Below, one piece after another: positions 18,709 through 26,759 of a stretch of 53,532 bases of DNA. The DNA comes from Verrucomicrobiota bacterium. GTDB taxonomy: Bacteria > Verrucomicrobiota > Verrucomicrobiia > Verrucomicrobiales > Akkermansiaceae. Every line of letters starts with the position of its first letter. Position 1 is the first letter of the stretch. The stretch lies in contig JAPLUI010000315.1 in assembly GCA_026397725.1 (NCBI GenBank), forward strand, positions 1 through 53,532, read 5' to 3'. The position numbers and the translations under genes were made by a program. The notes below the pieces were generated by a model that was not told where the DNA came from, searched no databases, and worked only from the letters and a program-made list of their open reading frames with translations.

Positions 18709-19028
18709 GGCCGCGTGCCCCCGCCACGGAGACCCGCCGGCTCCCCCAAAAAAAGTTCCGGAAATGTGCTTGACCTCATGGAGCGGACCAAACAGCCTTG
18801 GCGGCGACCCGTCTCACCCGTGAAGTTCCCTGCAATCTCTCTTGCCCCCGGCCATCAGCAATCCACGCCTCGCCGCCACGCGGCGGCGGGCGTCCGCTGG
18901 ATTTCCCACCTTTCCTCCCCGCTTGCTCCCGGTCCCCGCTCCAGACCATGGCGTGCTCCCGCGTGGGAACCCCCAATGCAATTTCCTAGAGTAGTATTCG
19001 CCTGATCCCCAACCAATAAAAACAATCG
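18709..19028. other. Intergenic region, no gene seen
   Basis: 320 bases ahead of the low-GC amino-sugar cassette. It has an A-rich patch near 18750 and a GC-rich patch at 18870-18900. No convincing coding frame, and no Shine-Dalgarno directly ahead of the gene at 19029. Confidence 0.4.
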
Positions 19029-20144
19029 ATGAAAGTTCCATTTTACGGCCACGAAAGACAGTATCTCAGCCTGAAGAGCGAGATTGATGCCAACATCCAA
19101 CAAGTCCTGATGAGCGGCAGTTACGTTCAAGGACCGATGTTGGCACAATTTGAAAAAGAACTCGCTGAATACTCCGGTAGCAAATACGCGATCGGTGTCG
19201 GTAACGGTACAGATGCAATTTGGCTGTCCTTCATGGCCTTGGGCTTTGGCCCGGGCGATGAGATTATCACCAATGCGAATACCTTCTTTGCAACCGCGGA
19301 AGCCATCTGGATTGCGGGCTGTACCGCGGTTTTGGTTGATTGCGACCCGCTGACAAAATGTATTGATCCGGCCAAAATCGAGGCGGCGATCACCAGCAAG
19401 ACCAAAGCCATTGTCCCGGTACATCTCTATGGCCAATGTGCTCCGATGGATGAACTCAAGGCCATCGCCGACAAACACAACCTGGTTTTGATCGAGGATA
19501 ATGCTCAAGCCATTGATGCTGCCGGGGCCACCTTCAAGGTGGGCGAGCACTCCGCGGCCGTTTGCACCAGTTTCATCATTCAGAAGAACCTGGGTACCTT
19601 CGGTGATGCCGGGGCGATTTTGACTGACCATGCCGGGATCAACGAAACCGTTCGCAAGCTCCGCAACCACGGTTCAAACGCCCGCAATGTGCATAGCTTT
19701 GGCTTCAATAGCCGCTTGGATGACATCCACGCGGGGGTCCTGAGCGCAAAACTCAAGATGATCACCCAATGGTCTGACCGGCGGATAGCCATTGCGGCCA
19801 AATATACGGCGGGCTTGCAGGGCCTGGATTTCATCACGTTGCCTACCGTGCGTCCCGGCTACCGCCATGTCTATCATTTGTATGTGGTTGAAACCAACAC
19901 CGCCGCCGAGCGTGATCCGTTCGTGCAGTATCTGGTTGACCATGGTATCGATGCGAAGACCCACTATTCCATTGCCATTCATCAACAAGCCGGCTACCCA
20001 TGGGGTAAAGACGCCCGGATTGTCGGTTCCTTGGAACATGCCGAGCATAATGCGGCAACCTGCGTTTCCTTGCCCATGTTCCCGGAATTGACCGAGGCAG
20101 AGGTGGCACGCGTGATTGAAGTCGTGAGCAGCTTTCAGCCATAG
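19029..20144 (+). CDS. DegT/DnrJ/EryC1/StrS family sugar aminotransferase
   Basis: 371 aa, full length. PLP enzyme that aminates keto-sugars. Motifs: VPFYGHERQYLSLKSEI at the start, GSYVQGP, GVGNGTDAIWLSFMALG, TNANTFFATAEAI, VPVHLYGQCAPMDEL, IEDNAQAIDA, and the lysine K176 in SFIIQKNLGTFGDAGAI. The presence of Lys at 176 argues for an active aminotransferase rather than a dehydratase. Base composition is visibly lower in GC than its neighbours, which suggests acquisition. It lies 25 bases ahead of a sugar dehydrogenase; together they could oxidise and then aminate a sugar. Confidence 0.93.
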   Translation: MKVPFYGHERQYLSLKSEIDANIQQVLMSGSYVQGPMLAQFEKELAEYSGSKYAIGVGNGTDAIWLSFMALGFGPGDEIITNANTFFATAEAIWIAGCTAVLVDCDPLTKCIDPAKIEAAITSKTKAIVPVHLYGQCAPMDELKAIADKHNLVLIEDNAQAIDAAGATFKVGEHSAAVCTSFIIQKNLGTFGDAGAILTDHAGINETVRKLRNHGSNARNVHSFGFNSRLDDIHAGVLSAKLKMITQWSDRRIAIAAKYTAGLQGLDFITLPTVRPGYRHVYHLYVVETNTAAERDPFVQYLVDHGIDAKTHYSIAIHQQAGYPWGKDARIVGSLEHAEHNAATCVSLPMFPELTEAEVARVIEVVSSFQP

Positions 20145-20169
20145 GTCAAACGCCTTAACCGCATTTCAA

Positions 20170-21234
20170 ATGGCTAAATTCAAGGTGATGGTTGTCGGCA
20201 TGGGCAAGCGTGGCAAGAGCCACGCCTGCCATTTCCATGCCAACGAAAATTTTGAAGTGGTTGGCATCTGCGATATTGACGAGGCCAAATGTGCCGAAGT
20301 GGCGCCTGGCTTGGGCGATCCCAAGACCGGCACCGAGGCCGCCCGGATGGCGGATGAACTTAAGCCTGAGGTCTTCTGTTTTTGCACCCTCCCGCACATC
20401 CGCGCCGAAATGATTCAAATCGGGGTTGCTTGCGGTGCCCGCTTGATTGCCTTTGAAAAGCCGGTGGCCTTGACCTCGGATGAGGGCCTTCGAATCAAGC
20501 AGATGCTCTCAACCAGCGAGGCCAAGGTCATGGTAAGCCATCAACATCGTTATGGCAGGCATTACCAGGCTGTCAAAGAGGTGATTGCCAGTGGGAAAAT
20601 TGGCCGGGTCCATACGGTTTACGGATCCGCGCACGGCTGGGCTGCTCATATGCTTTCTCATCTCATTGACTACTCCATGTGGTTCAATGATTATGCCAGA
20701 GCCGAATGGGTCATGGCACAGGCGGCCGGCAAACACAAACTGGCTGACCTGCACGCGTCACCCGATTACATTGCCGGTTTCGTGCAGTTTGAAAATGGCG
20801 TCCGTGGCATCTATGAATGTGGCGGGGGGGCTCCGGACGTACCAGCGGTTGAACGTTGGTGGGGCAAGAACAAAATGGGCGCCATTGGTACGGAAGGATA
20901 CGCGGAAGTGTACACCGGCAACGGCTGGAAAGCGGTCACCAGGGATGGCCTGCTGGCAGGCGAGGGAACCATGAATTATGACACCGATATGCCAGGATAC
21001 ATTCATGATATGGCGGAATGGCTGAAGCATGGGAAAGCCAGCGATTGTTCCTTTGCCAATGCGTACGCGGGTTTTGAAATCATGCTGGGCATGTTCCGCA
21101 GCGCGGCACTTGGCGGCCAAGTGGCTATGCCCCTTGAACTCGGGGAAAATGAACTCGACCTGTTGAGGAATCGCATGTCGGATGGCAAATTGCTGGTCAC
21201 TTTGGACGCCAGTAAGCAGGAATTTGCCTGTTGA
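20170..21234 (+). CDS. Gfo/Idh/MocA family dehydrogenase (cytoplasmic)
   Basis: 354 aa with no signal peptide, unlike the Tat-exported paralogue at the window start. NAD(P)-binding VMVVGMGKRGKSHA, CDIDEAKC, and FEKPVALTSDEG with the family lysine in EKP. The middle part has HQHRYGRHYQAVKEVIASGKIG and the possible metal/substrate histidines MLSHLIDYSMW. It is flanked by the aminotransferase (25 bases) and the NagB-like gene (one base between stop and ATG). A role supplying the keto-sugar for the aminotransferase fits, as in the NtdC/NtdA kanosamine route (inference). Confidence 0.93.
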   Translation: MAKFKVMVVGMGKRGKSHACHFHANENFEVVGICDIDEAKCAEVAPGLGDPKTGTEAARMADELKPEVFCFCTLPHIRAEMIQIGVACGARLIAFEKPVALTSDEGLRIKQMLSTSEAKVMVSHQHRYGRHYQAVKEVIASGKIGRVHTVYGSAHGWAAHMLSHLIDYSMWFNDYARAEWVMAQAAGKHKLADLHASPDYIAGFVQFENGVRGIYECGGGAPDVPAVERWWGKNKMGAIGTEGYAEVYTGNGWKAVTRDGLLAGEGTMNYDTDMPGYIHDMAEWLKHGKASDCSFANAYAGFEIMLGMFRSAALGGQVAMPLELGENELDLLRNRMSDGKLLVTLDASKQEFAC

Positions 21235-21235
21235 T

Positions 21236-22027
21236 ATGGAAGTAATCATCCAAGGGGACGCGTCGGCCGCCGCGCGGTTGGTCGCACTTATCATCGAAAA
21301 ACAAGTCAAACTCAATCCATACTCTGTCTTGGGATTGGCCACGGGGCGTACCATGGAAATGGTATATGAGATGCTGGTGAATGGCCACCACACCAAAGGC
21401 ACCGATTTTTCATTGGTACGGACTTTCAATCTGGATGAATATGTCGGATTGTCCGCCGACGATGCCAACAGTTATCGTTCATACATGAATCGCCGGCTGT
21501 TTGGCAAAATCAATATTGATATGCGTAATACGTTCATTCCGAACGGCATGGCGGCTGATTTGCCTGCGGAATGTTTACGCTATGAACGCCAGATCAGGCA
21601 TGTCGGTGGCATTGACATGCAGTTGCTTGGCATCGGGCAGGATGGACATATCGGTTTTAACGAGCCTCTCTCAGCCCTCAGGTCGGTTACCAGGGTAAAA
21701 GCGTTAACCCCTGATACGATCCGACAGAACGGGCCATTGTTTGGCCATCCTGACATGGTGCCCCGCCGGGCAATCACCATGGGAGTTGGCACCATTCTTG
21801 AAACATCCAGATGTCTGATGCTGGTTACCGGCATGGGCAAGGCGGAAATTTTACAGAAAGCGATTGAAGGCCCCATTTCATCCATGGTTACCGCATCCGC
21901 ATTGCAACTTCATCCTCATTGCACCGTGATCTGTGATGAAGCTGCGGCTGCCAATTTGGATGGCAAGGATTACTACCGGTGGATATTCATGAACGAACCT
22001 GAATGGGAGGATTACCGCAAGCTATAA
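21236..22027 (+). CDS. NagB-like glucosamine-6-phosphate deaminase/isomerase
   Basis: 263 aa, start at the ATG one base after the dehydrogenase stop. Matches the glucosamine-6-phosphate isomerase/deaminase family: LGLATGRTMEMVYEML (phosphate loop), TFNLDEYVGL, LLGIGQDGHIGFNEP with catalytic-site D, H and E, and AITMGVGTILE. NagB converts glucosamine-6-P to fructose-6-P and ammonia. One notable change is GRT where NagB usually has GST/GSTP. In this cassette it may act on a different amino sugar phosphate, in either direction. GC is low, as for the other two. Confidence 0.88.
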   Translation: MEVIIQGDASAAARLVALIIEKQVKLNPYSVLGLATGRTMEMVYEMLVNGHHTKGTDFSLVRTFNLDEYVGLSADDANSYRSYMNRRLFGKINIDMRNTFIPNGMAADLPAECLRYERQIRHVGGIDMQLLGIGQDGHIGFNEPLSALRSVTRVKALTPDTIRQNGPLFGHPDMVPRRAITMGVGTILETSRCLMLVTGMGKAEILQKAIEGPISSMVTASALQLHPHCTVICDEAAAANLDGKDYYRWIFMNEPEWEDYRKL

Positions 22028-22091
22028 GCAACCCCCCCATGCCGCAGCACCAGTCGCGGACGGATGCCCTGGCAGGTTTGCCCGGGGGGGC

Positions 22092-22601
22092 TCAATGACA
22101 AGCGCAGCCACCACCACCGTGGCCATGGCCATGGCGGTGACCGTGAGCGCTATCATCGTCACCATCATGGCAACCACAACCACCACCGCCGCCGCCGCCA
22201 CCGCAGCAACCGCCGGACTCGGCAAGATCATCCGCAGTGGGAACACTGCCCAGCTCGATGGTCATGGCGACGTACTTCCCGATCTGTTGCTGGAGGCCTT
22301 CCAACTGGCGCTGGGCGTCCATGAACTCGCAGGCCGTCGGGTTTTCAAACAGCGCATCCCGCGCCGCTTCGAAGGCCGTGATCTCGGCAGCGCCAAGCTC
22401 GACGCCGGCATGTTGCTTCTGATGCAGTTGCTCCCCCAGCTCATGCACGTCCTTATACTGCGTGCGGGCGATCTCATCGTTCAGGAAGCGCTCGATACTG
22501 GCCTGGAGTTGAATGAACAACGGATCCGCGGCGATTTCGGCGCAGAGGTCTTTGGTCTTGGTAATGATGGCGGAATTGTCCTCATGCAGGGTCATGCGCA
22601 T
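22092..22601 (-). CDS. YlbF-family protein with Cys/His/Gly-rich tail
   Basis: 169 aa (start at 22601, or two codons later at 22595). Residues 5 to about 125 are an all-helical YlbF/YmcA domain (KTKDLCAEIAADPLFIQLQ, CEFMDAQRQLEGLQQQIG). After residue 130 comes a Gly-rich tail with CC, CGCH, several HGH units and a CACH terminus, a likely metal-binding segment. YlbF proteins in Bacillus work in a complex that carries Fe-S clusters and affects RNase Y. It follows ahbC by 140 bases on the same strand, so a role with the Fe-S radical SAM enzymes is plausible (inference). Confidence 0.8.
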   Translation of the reverse strand: MRMTLHEDNSAIITKTKDLCAEIAADPLFIQLQASIERFLNDEIARTQYKDVHELGEQLHQKQHAGVELGAAEITAFEAARDALFENPTACEFMDAQRQLEGLQQQIGKYVAMTIELGSVPTADDLAESGGCCGGGGGGGGCGCHDGDDDSAHGHRHGHGHGGGGCACH

Positions 22602-22741
22602 TCCATAACGGCGGAAACACCGCTTGGCAACGGCCAAGTGGCGGATTTTCCGGCAAAACCACCGGAAAAATTTCCGCATATCTTGCGCAGCGGACTGGGG
22701 TCGTCGAGCCCCATGCCAACTGGCTCTCGTGAGGACTCCGT

Positions 22742-23944
22742 TCAGGCGCGGATTTCGTCCGGCCGGAGATAGCAGGCCGGGTCGGAGCCCCAGAGATTTC
22801 CATAGTTGGCAAAGGCCGCGCGGGTTCTGAACCCGCCGCCGCAGACCTGGAACCATTGGCACTCGGCGCACGGGCCGCTCATGCGGGCCTGGCGTTCTTC
22901 CATCGAGAGCAGACCGATCGAGCGGATCGTCTCCAACAGTTCCGCCGACCCTTGGTTGCCACCTTGCCAGATTTTGGAAAACGGCAATTGCTTGACGTTG
23001 CCAAGCAGCACATCCTGCCAGAACTGGTCGGGATGCACATCGCCGCGGGTGTCGATGTTGGCGATGCCGCGGCCGGAACTGTTAGCCCCGCCGCCGTTCC
23101 ACTCCAACAAGCGGCGGGCTTCGGCCAGATTCGGATGGCCTTCCCGCGCCATCCGCACCAGCAGATAGGCACCGTCCGCAGGCTGCGTGACGGTGAGCAG
23201 CTCGCGGTCGATCCCCTGTTGGTGCCAGGCTTCCACGCGGGCGATCAGGGTATCGATGGCATGGCGGGCCTCCTCCGGCTCCAGCACTTGCAGCTCGCTG
23301 CCGCGGCCGGCCGGGACGAGGTGATAGAAGCACACCCGCTGGATTTCCTGGTCTTCGATGAAATCGAGGATCTGCGCGATGTTCTCGACGTTGTGGCGGG
23401 TGAGCGTGAGGCGCAGGCCGGTTTTCTGGTTCACGGCATGGCAGTTCTTGAAGCCGCGCACGGCGGCATCGAAGGCCCCCTCCTTGCGCCGGAATTCATC
23501 ATGCACCGGGCCGATGCCATCCAGCGAAATGCCGACGTAGGCGACCTTGGCTGCTTTGAGCAAGGCGGCCTTCTCGGGAGTGATGAGCGTGCCGTTGGTG
23601 GAAATCGTCAGCTTCAGGCCCAGGCCGGAGGCCTTGTCAACCAGCTCGAAAAACCGCGGATGAATCATCGGCTCGCCGCCGGAAAGCAGCAGCGAGGGAA
23701 CCTGATAGGCGGCGAGATCCTCGACCACGCTCGCCATTTCCTGCCAATCCAACTCGCCGGGATACTGCACCGCGTTGGAATCCGAGTAACAATGCACGCA
23801 GCGCAGATTGCAGGTCCGCGTGATGTTCCAAACCACAATCGGTTTGCGCTCGCGTGCCACGACGTGCTCGCCCTCGCCATGTCCATACCGCAGTCCATCG
23901 GCAGGCTGCGCCACACCGGTCCATAGTTTTGTCAGATTAATCAT
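22742..23944 (-). CDS. ahbC: AhbC-like radical SAM/SPASM protein (siroheme-dependent heme synthesis)
   Basis: 400 aa. The N-terminus INLTKLWTG..LRYGHGEG is the characteristic lead-in of the AhbC/NirJ group. Radical SAM CxxxCxxC is C45, C49, C52 (RTCNLRCVHC), then LLSGGEPMIHP and ISLDGIGPVHDEFR. The C-terminal SPASM cysteines are in CAECQWFQVCGGG and SDPAC. AhbC removes acetate side chains from 12,18-didecarboxysiroheme to give Fe-coproporphyrin. It lies 21 bases after the AhbD-like gene. Close relatives act on peptides or in heme d1 synthesis, so the exact reaction is inferred from the N-terminal signature and the pair. Confidence 0.85.
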   Translation of the reverse strand: MINLTKLWTGVAQPADGLRYGHGEGEHVVARERKPIVVWNITRTCNLRCVHCYSDSNAVQYPGELDWQEMASVVEDLAAYQVPSLLLSGGEPMIHPRFFELVDKASGLGLKLTISTNGTLITPEKAALLKAAKVAYVGISLDGIGPVHDEFRRKEGAFDAAVRGFKNCHAVNQKTGLRLTLTRHNVENIAQILDFIEDQEIQRVCFYHLVPAGRGSELQVLEPEEARHAIDTLIARVEAWHQQGIDRELLTVTQPADGAYLLVRMAREGHPNLAEARRLLEWNGGGANSSGRGIANIDTRGDVHPDQFWQDVLLGNVKQLPFSKIWQGGNQGSAELLETIRSIGLLSMEERQARMSGPCAECQWFQVCGGGFRTRAAFANYGNLWGSDPACYLRPDEIRA

Positions 23945-23965
23945 CGGTCATTTGTTGTTAGAGAT

Positions 23966-25066
23966 TCAGCAGGCACCTTCCGGATGGCCGTGCGGCACAT
24001 GGTTGCAGGCCGGGTCGGCTGCAAACGGATCGCCATAGACCCCGTAAGCGCGGGCTCGCGAGCCGCCACAGACGCTGCGGTATTCGCACAGGCCGCACTT
24101 GCCGCCGAGCGCGTCGTTGTCGCGCAGCGCGACGAACAACGGGTTGTGGCGATAGATTTCCGCCGGGTGGAGGGTGCGCACGTTGCCGCAATCCATCGGC
24201 AGGAAGCCGCTGGGAGAAACCACGCCGGTGTGGGAAATGAACATCACGCCACGGCCATCGCGGATGCCTTGCGGTGAGCGCATGCCCTGCATCGCGCGGC
24301 CCTTCGCGCCCATCTTCTGCATCAGCACCCGCCGGAAATGATGGCCTTCGGTGGTCTTCACTGCGAACGGCGCCTTGCCCACCAAATCCGCCATTTCCTC
24401 AAACACCCGTTCGATGTCTGCCGCATCCGGCAGGTCGGCCAGACCGGCCCGCCCGGTGGGCACCAGCAGAAACACGCTCCACATCGCCGGCTTGAGTTCG
24501 AACATCAGGTTCTTGAAAGCCTCGAACTCACCCAGGTTGCCGCGGGTCAGCGTGGTGTTGATTTGCAGGTCGAGGCCGACCGCATGCGAGCGGTGGACCG
24601 CCTCGATGGTGCGATCAAAGGTGCCGCCGACGCCGCGAAAGGCGTCATGGGTCTCGCGGGTGGCGCCATCGAGGCTCAGCGACATGCGTTTGACGCCCGC
24701 CGCCTTGATTTCGGTGAAATCCGCCCGCATCAGGAGTTCCGTGGCGGACGGGCTGAGGCCGACATGCAGGCCGGCGGCGGTCGCTTCGCGGACCAAATCC
24801 AGCGCGTCGCGCCGCATCAGCGGATCGCCGCCGGTCAAGATGAGCATCGGGGGAGCCAGTTCCGCAAGCTGGCCGATGAGGTGGCGGGCCTCGTCGGAAT
24901 CCAGTTCGTCCGGGTGCCGACGGGCCTGGGCCTCGGCGCGGCAATGGCTGCAAGCCAGCGCACAAGCCCGCGTGATTTCCCAAAACACCAGGAACGGGCG
25001 CTCGTTAAAATCATAGGCCGCCATTGGCGGGCGGCCGCTCGGAAGTTGCGTGGTGTCGTGGATCAT
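23966..25066 (-). CDS. AhbD-like radical SAM/SPASM protein
   Basis: 366 aa. CxxxCxxC is C35, C39, C42 (RACALACSHC), then LILTGGDPLMRRD, MSLSLDGATRETHDAFRGV and LQINTTLTRGN, all as in AhbD, which decarboxylates Fe-coproporphyrin to heme. C-terminal cluster cysteines lie in CGLCEYRSVCGGSRARA and the final ADPAC. It could instead belong to the sister group of SPASM proteins of unknown role (TIGR04053 type). It is first in the ahbD-ahbC-ylbF run. The gene ends in a Cys codon (EGAC). Confidence 0.78.
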   Translation of the reverse strand: MIHDTTQLPSGRPPMAAYDFNERPFLVFWEITRACALACSHCRAEAQARRHPDELDSDEARHLIGQLAELAPPMLILTGGDPLMRRDALDLVREATAAGLHVGLSPSATELLMRADFTEIKAAGVKRMSLSLDGATRETHDAFRGVGGTFDRTIEAVHRSHAVGLDLQINTTLTRGNLGEFEAFKNLMFELKPAMWSVFLLVPTGRAGLADLPDAADIERVFEEMADLVGKAPFAVKTTEGHHFRRVLMQKMGAKGRAMQGMRSPQGIRDGRGVMFISHTGVVSPSGFLPMDCGNVRTLHPAEIYRHNPLFVALRDNDALGGKCGLCEYRSVCGGSRARAYGVYGDPFAADPACNHVPHGHPEGAC

Positions 25067-25224
25067 GGTCAGTGATTGGCCCGGTGGCTGGTGAATCTCT
25101 CGGGGGTCCTACCCTAGAGGGCGCGGCGGTTTCTGTCAAGTTGCCCCGCCGCCGTCAATCCCTGATTCCACATTCGTGATTTCGTTGCCGCCAAATCATA
25201 CCCACCCGGCGGGTCATCCAGCCT

Positions 25225-25245
25225 GGCATGTGCGTCAAGTCAAGG
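25225..25245 (+). repeat. Solo copy of a 21-bp terminal-repeat motif
   Basis: Reads GGCATGTGCGTCAAGTCAAGG. It matches the ends of the MITE-like element at 45.99-46.20 kb in 19 of 21 positions. Only one end is found here, so it is a degenerate or partial copy. It lies just past the 3' end of the DUF5329 gene. Confidence 0.55.
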
Positions 25246-25264
25246 GCACCCGGAGGTTCCGGCG

Positions 25265-25624
25265 CTATTTTTTCAGCTCACCCTTGAGATATTCGCCGCA
25301 CTTCACTTCGCGGCCGTCGCTGAAGCGGATGAGATACGGCTTGCCGGTGGTCGAGGAAACCGTCGCCACTTTCTCGATGAATTCCGCCGCGGTGCGGATT
25401 TCCTTGTCCTTGGACTGCCACTTGCCGCGCAGGAATTTCGCGGCGCTCTTGGCGTCGTAGTTGCTGCCGTTGCGGATGAATTTGGCGTCCTTGAGGTTCT
25501 CCACATGGCTGATCAGCGCCTCGATCTTGCCCTTCTCGTCGGCCACCTCGGCATGCACCGGACTGGCAAAAATCCAGCCCCCAGCGAGAAGTGGCAGGCC
25601 CCGGAGGAAAGTTCGTGAAGTCAT
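25265..25624 (-). CDS. Small exported DUF5329-like protein
   Basis: 119 aa. A signal peptide (MTSRTFLRGLPLLAGGWIFASPVHA) is followed by KGKIEALISHVENLKDAKFIRNGSNYDAKSAAKFLRGKW, TAAEFIEKVATVSSTTGKPYLIRF. This pattern (RNG-Y, TAExFI, S-SGxPYxI) is the DUF5329 family of small periplasmic proteins of unknown function. Full length for the family. Confidence 0.85.
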   Translation of the reverse strand: MTSRTFLRGLPLLAGGWIFASPVHAEVADEKGKIEALISHVENLKDAKFIRNGSNYDAKSAAKFLRGKWQSKDKEIRTAAEFIEKVATVSSTTGKPYLIRFSDGREVKCGEYLKGELKK

Positions 25625-25821
25625 GGCGGGCGAACCCTCTCACACGGGTCCGCAAATGCAACCGCAAAAATCGCGCTGGCGCGGATTGTTAGTCCGGGCG
25701 GAAACCACGACCTTACCGCGGGTGGCGAAAGAACCGATACGGTTCGTCGATGCTTTCGCCATCCTTTGGCAGCCGCGACAATATCGCAACTCGGAGGCCT
25801 GGAGTGAGGGGGGACGGCACG

Positions 25822-26223
25822 TCAGGCACGCATCTGTTGCAGCATGCTGTCCTGGTCGTAGATCTCCCATGCTTCCGCCAGTTTGGCGTTCTCGATTCGG
25901 AACGTGCTGATGGCCGACAAGCGAATGGCGTTGCCTTTGGGCATGATGCCGGCGAACTCGCCGATGTGTTTGACCGTCACCACAAAATGGCAGTCCACCT
26001 TATCGCCTTCGGCAATCATGAACTCGATTTCAATCTTCATGCCGCTGAAGATGCCGCCGAGAATGTCCTTGAAAAAACGGCGGACGCCTTCCGGACCGGG
26101 GGGCAGGTCGGGCGGCATGTGATGATCCACGAACGTGTCGCTGACCACCTGTCCGATCCCGGAAAGGTCGCCCATGGCCTCGTCGTAGTACTGTCGAACC
26201 AGAGTCTTGTTTGCTTCTAACAT
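25822..26223 (-). CDS. SnoaL-like ester cyclase family protein
   Basis: 133 aa from the ATG at 26223, preceded by GGAG at good spacing; a start 12 codons earlier is possible but has no ribosome site. SnoaL-like (NTF2 fold) features: KTLVRQYYDEAMGD, VVSDTFVDHHMPPDLPPGPEGVRRFF, GDKVDCHFVVTVKH and AEAWEIYDQDSMLQQM. Members cyclise polyketides or have no known activity. No biosynthetic partner is adjacent. Confidence 0.88.
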   Translation of the reverse strand: MLEANKTLVRQYYDEAMGDLSGIGQVVSDTFVDHHMPPDLPPGPEGVRRFFKDILGGIFSGMKIEIEFMIAEGDKVDCHFVVTVKHIGEFAGIMPKGNAIRLSAISTFRIENAKLAEAWEIYDQDSMLQQMRA

Positions 26224-26334
26224 GAGATGTCTCCTTGTTGGTTGTTGAGATGGGTGCACGCGTGGTTATCACAATCCAGCGGTCTCCGCAATCGGATTCC
26301 GGCCCCGTCGTGGGAAAATCGGCGATGCGGCGGC

Positions 26335-26600
26335 TCAAGGCCCAACAGGCCCCGTGATGACAACCCGGAGGAAGCCCTGCGAGCCCCGCGCGGGGATCAC
26401 TCCATCAAGCTGGAAGGTCCGATAACTCCAGTCGCTGTCGAGAAGACCGGGCATGTCGGTTTCGGCAGGGATCTCCGTGACGCTCTGGTCAACAAGGCTG
26501 AGGCCATGCGCACCCTCGACGGTGTAAACCACCCGGTCAACAGTGGCCGTTTTCGCCAGCACTCCGGTGATAATGGGGCGATATGGGGACAGGTGCTTTC
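26335..26600 (-). pseudogene. C-terminal remnant of a verrucomicrobial secreted protein
   Basis: An open frame whose last 60 or so residues read DSDWSYRTFQLDG..GSQGFLRVVIT, the closing pattern of many long verrucomicrobial secreted or autotransporter-type proteins. No export signal or repeat domain precedes it, and the frame upstream is Arg/Pro-rich noise. I read it as a 3' remnant left by deletion. The limits are approximate. Confidence 0.5.
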
Positions 26601-26759
26601 GGGCACTCGTCGCCGCCAACGGCCTCAAGGTTGGTCCCTGAGCCGCCGCCCGCCGCCCGAGCCCCCCGAACAGCACAATTTCCGGCGGCAGCCACAAATG
26701 CGGTTTCTTTCGCACAAAAAGCTTGACCTCAGGTCCTTGAAATGCTGTTTTTCCCGCAC

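Noticed and set aside
22100..22220. Possible trinucleotide repeat array (CCACCG-like)
   Set aside because: Explained by the Gly/His/Cys codons of the YlbF tail on the minus strand.
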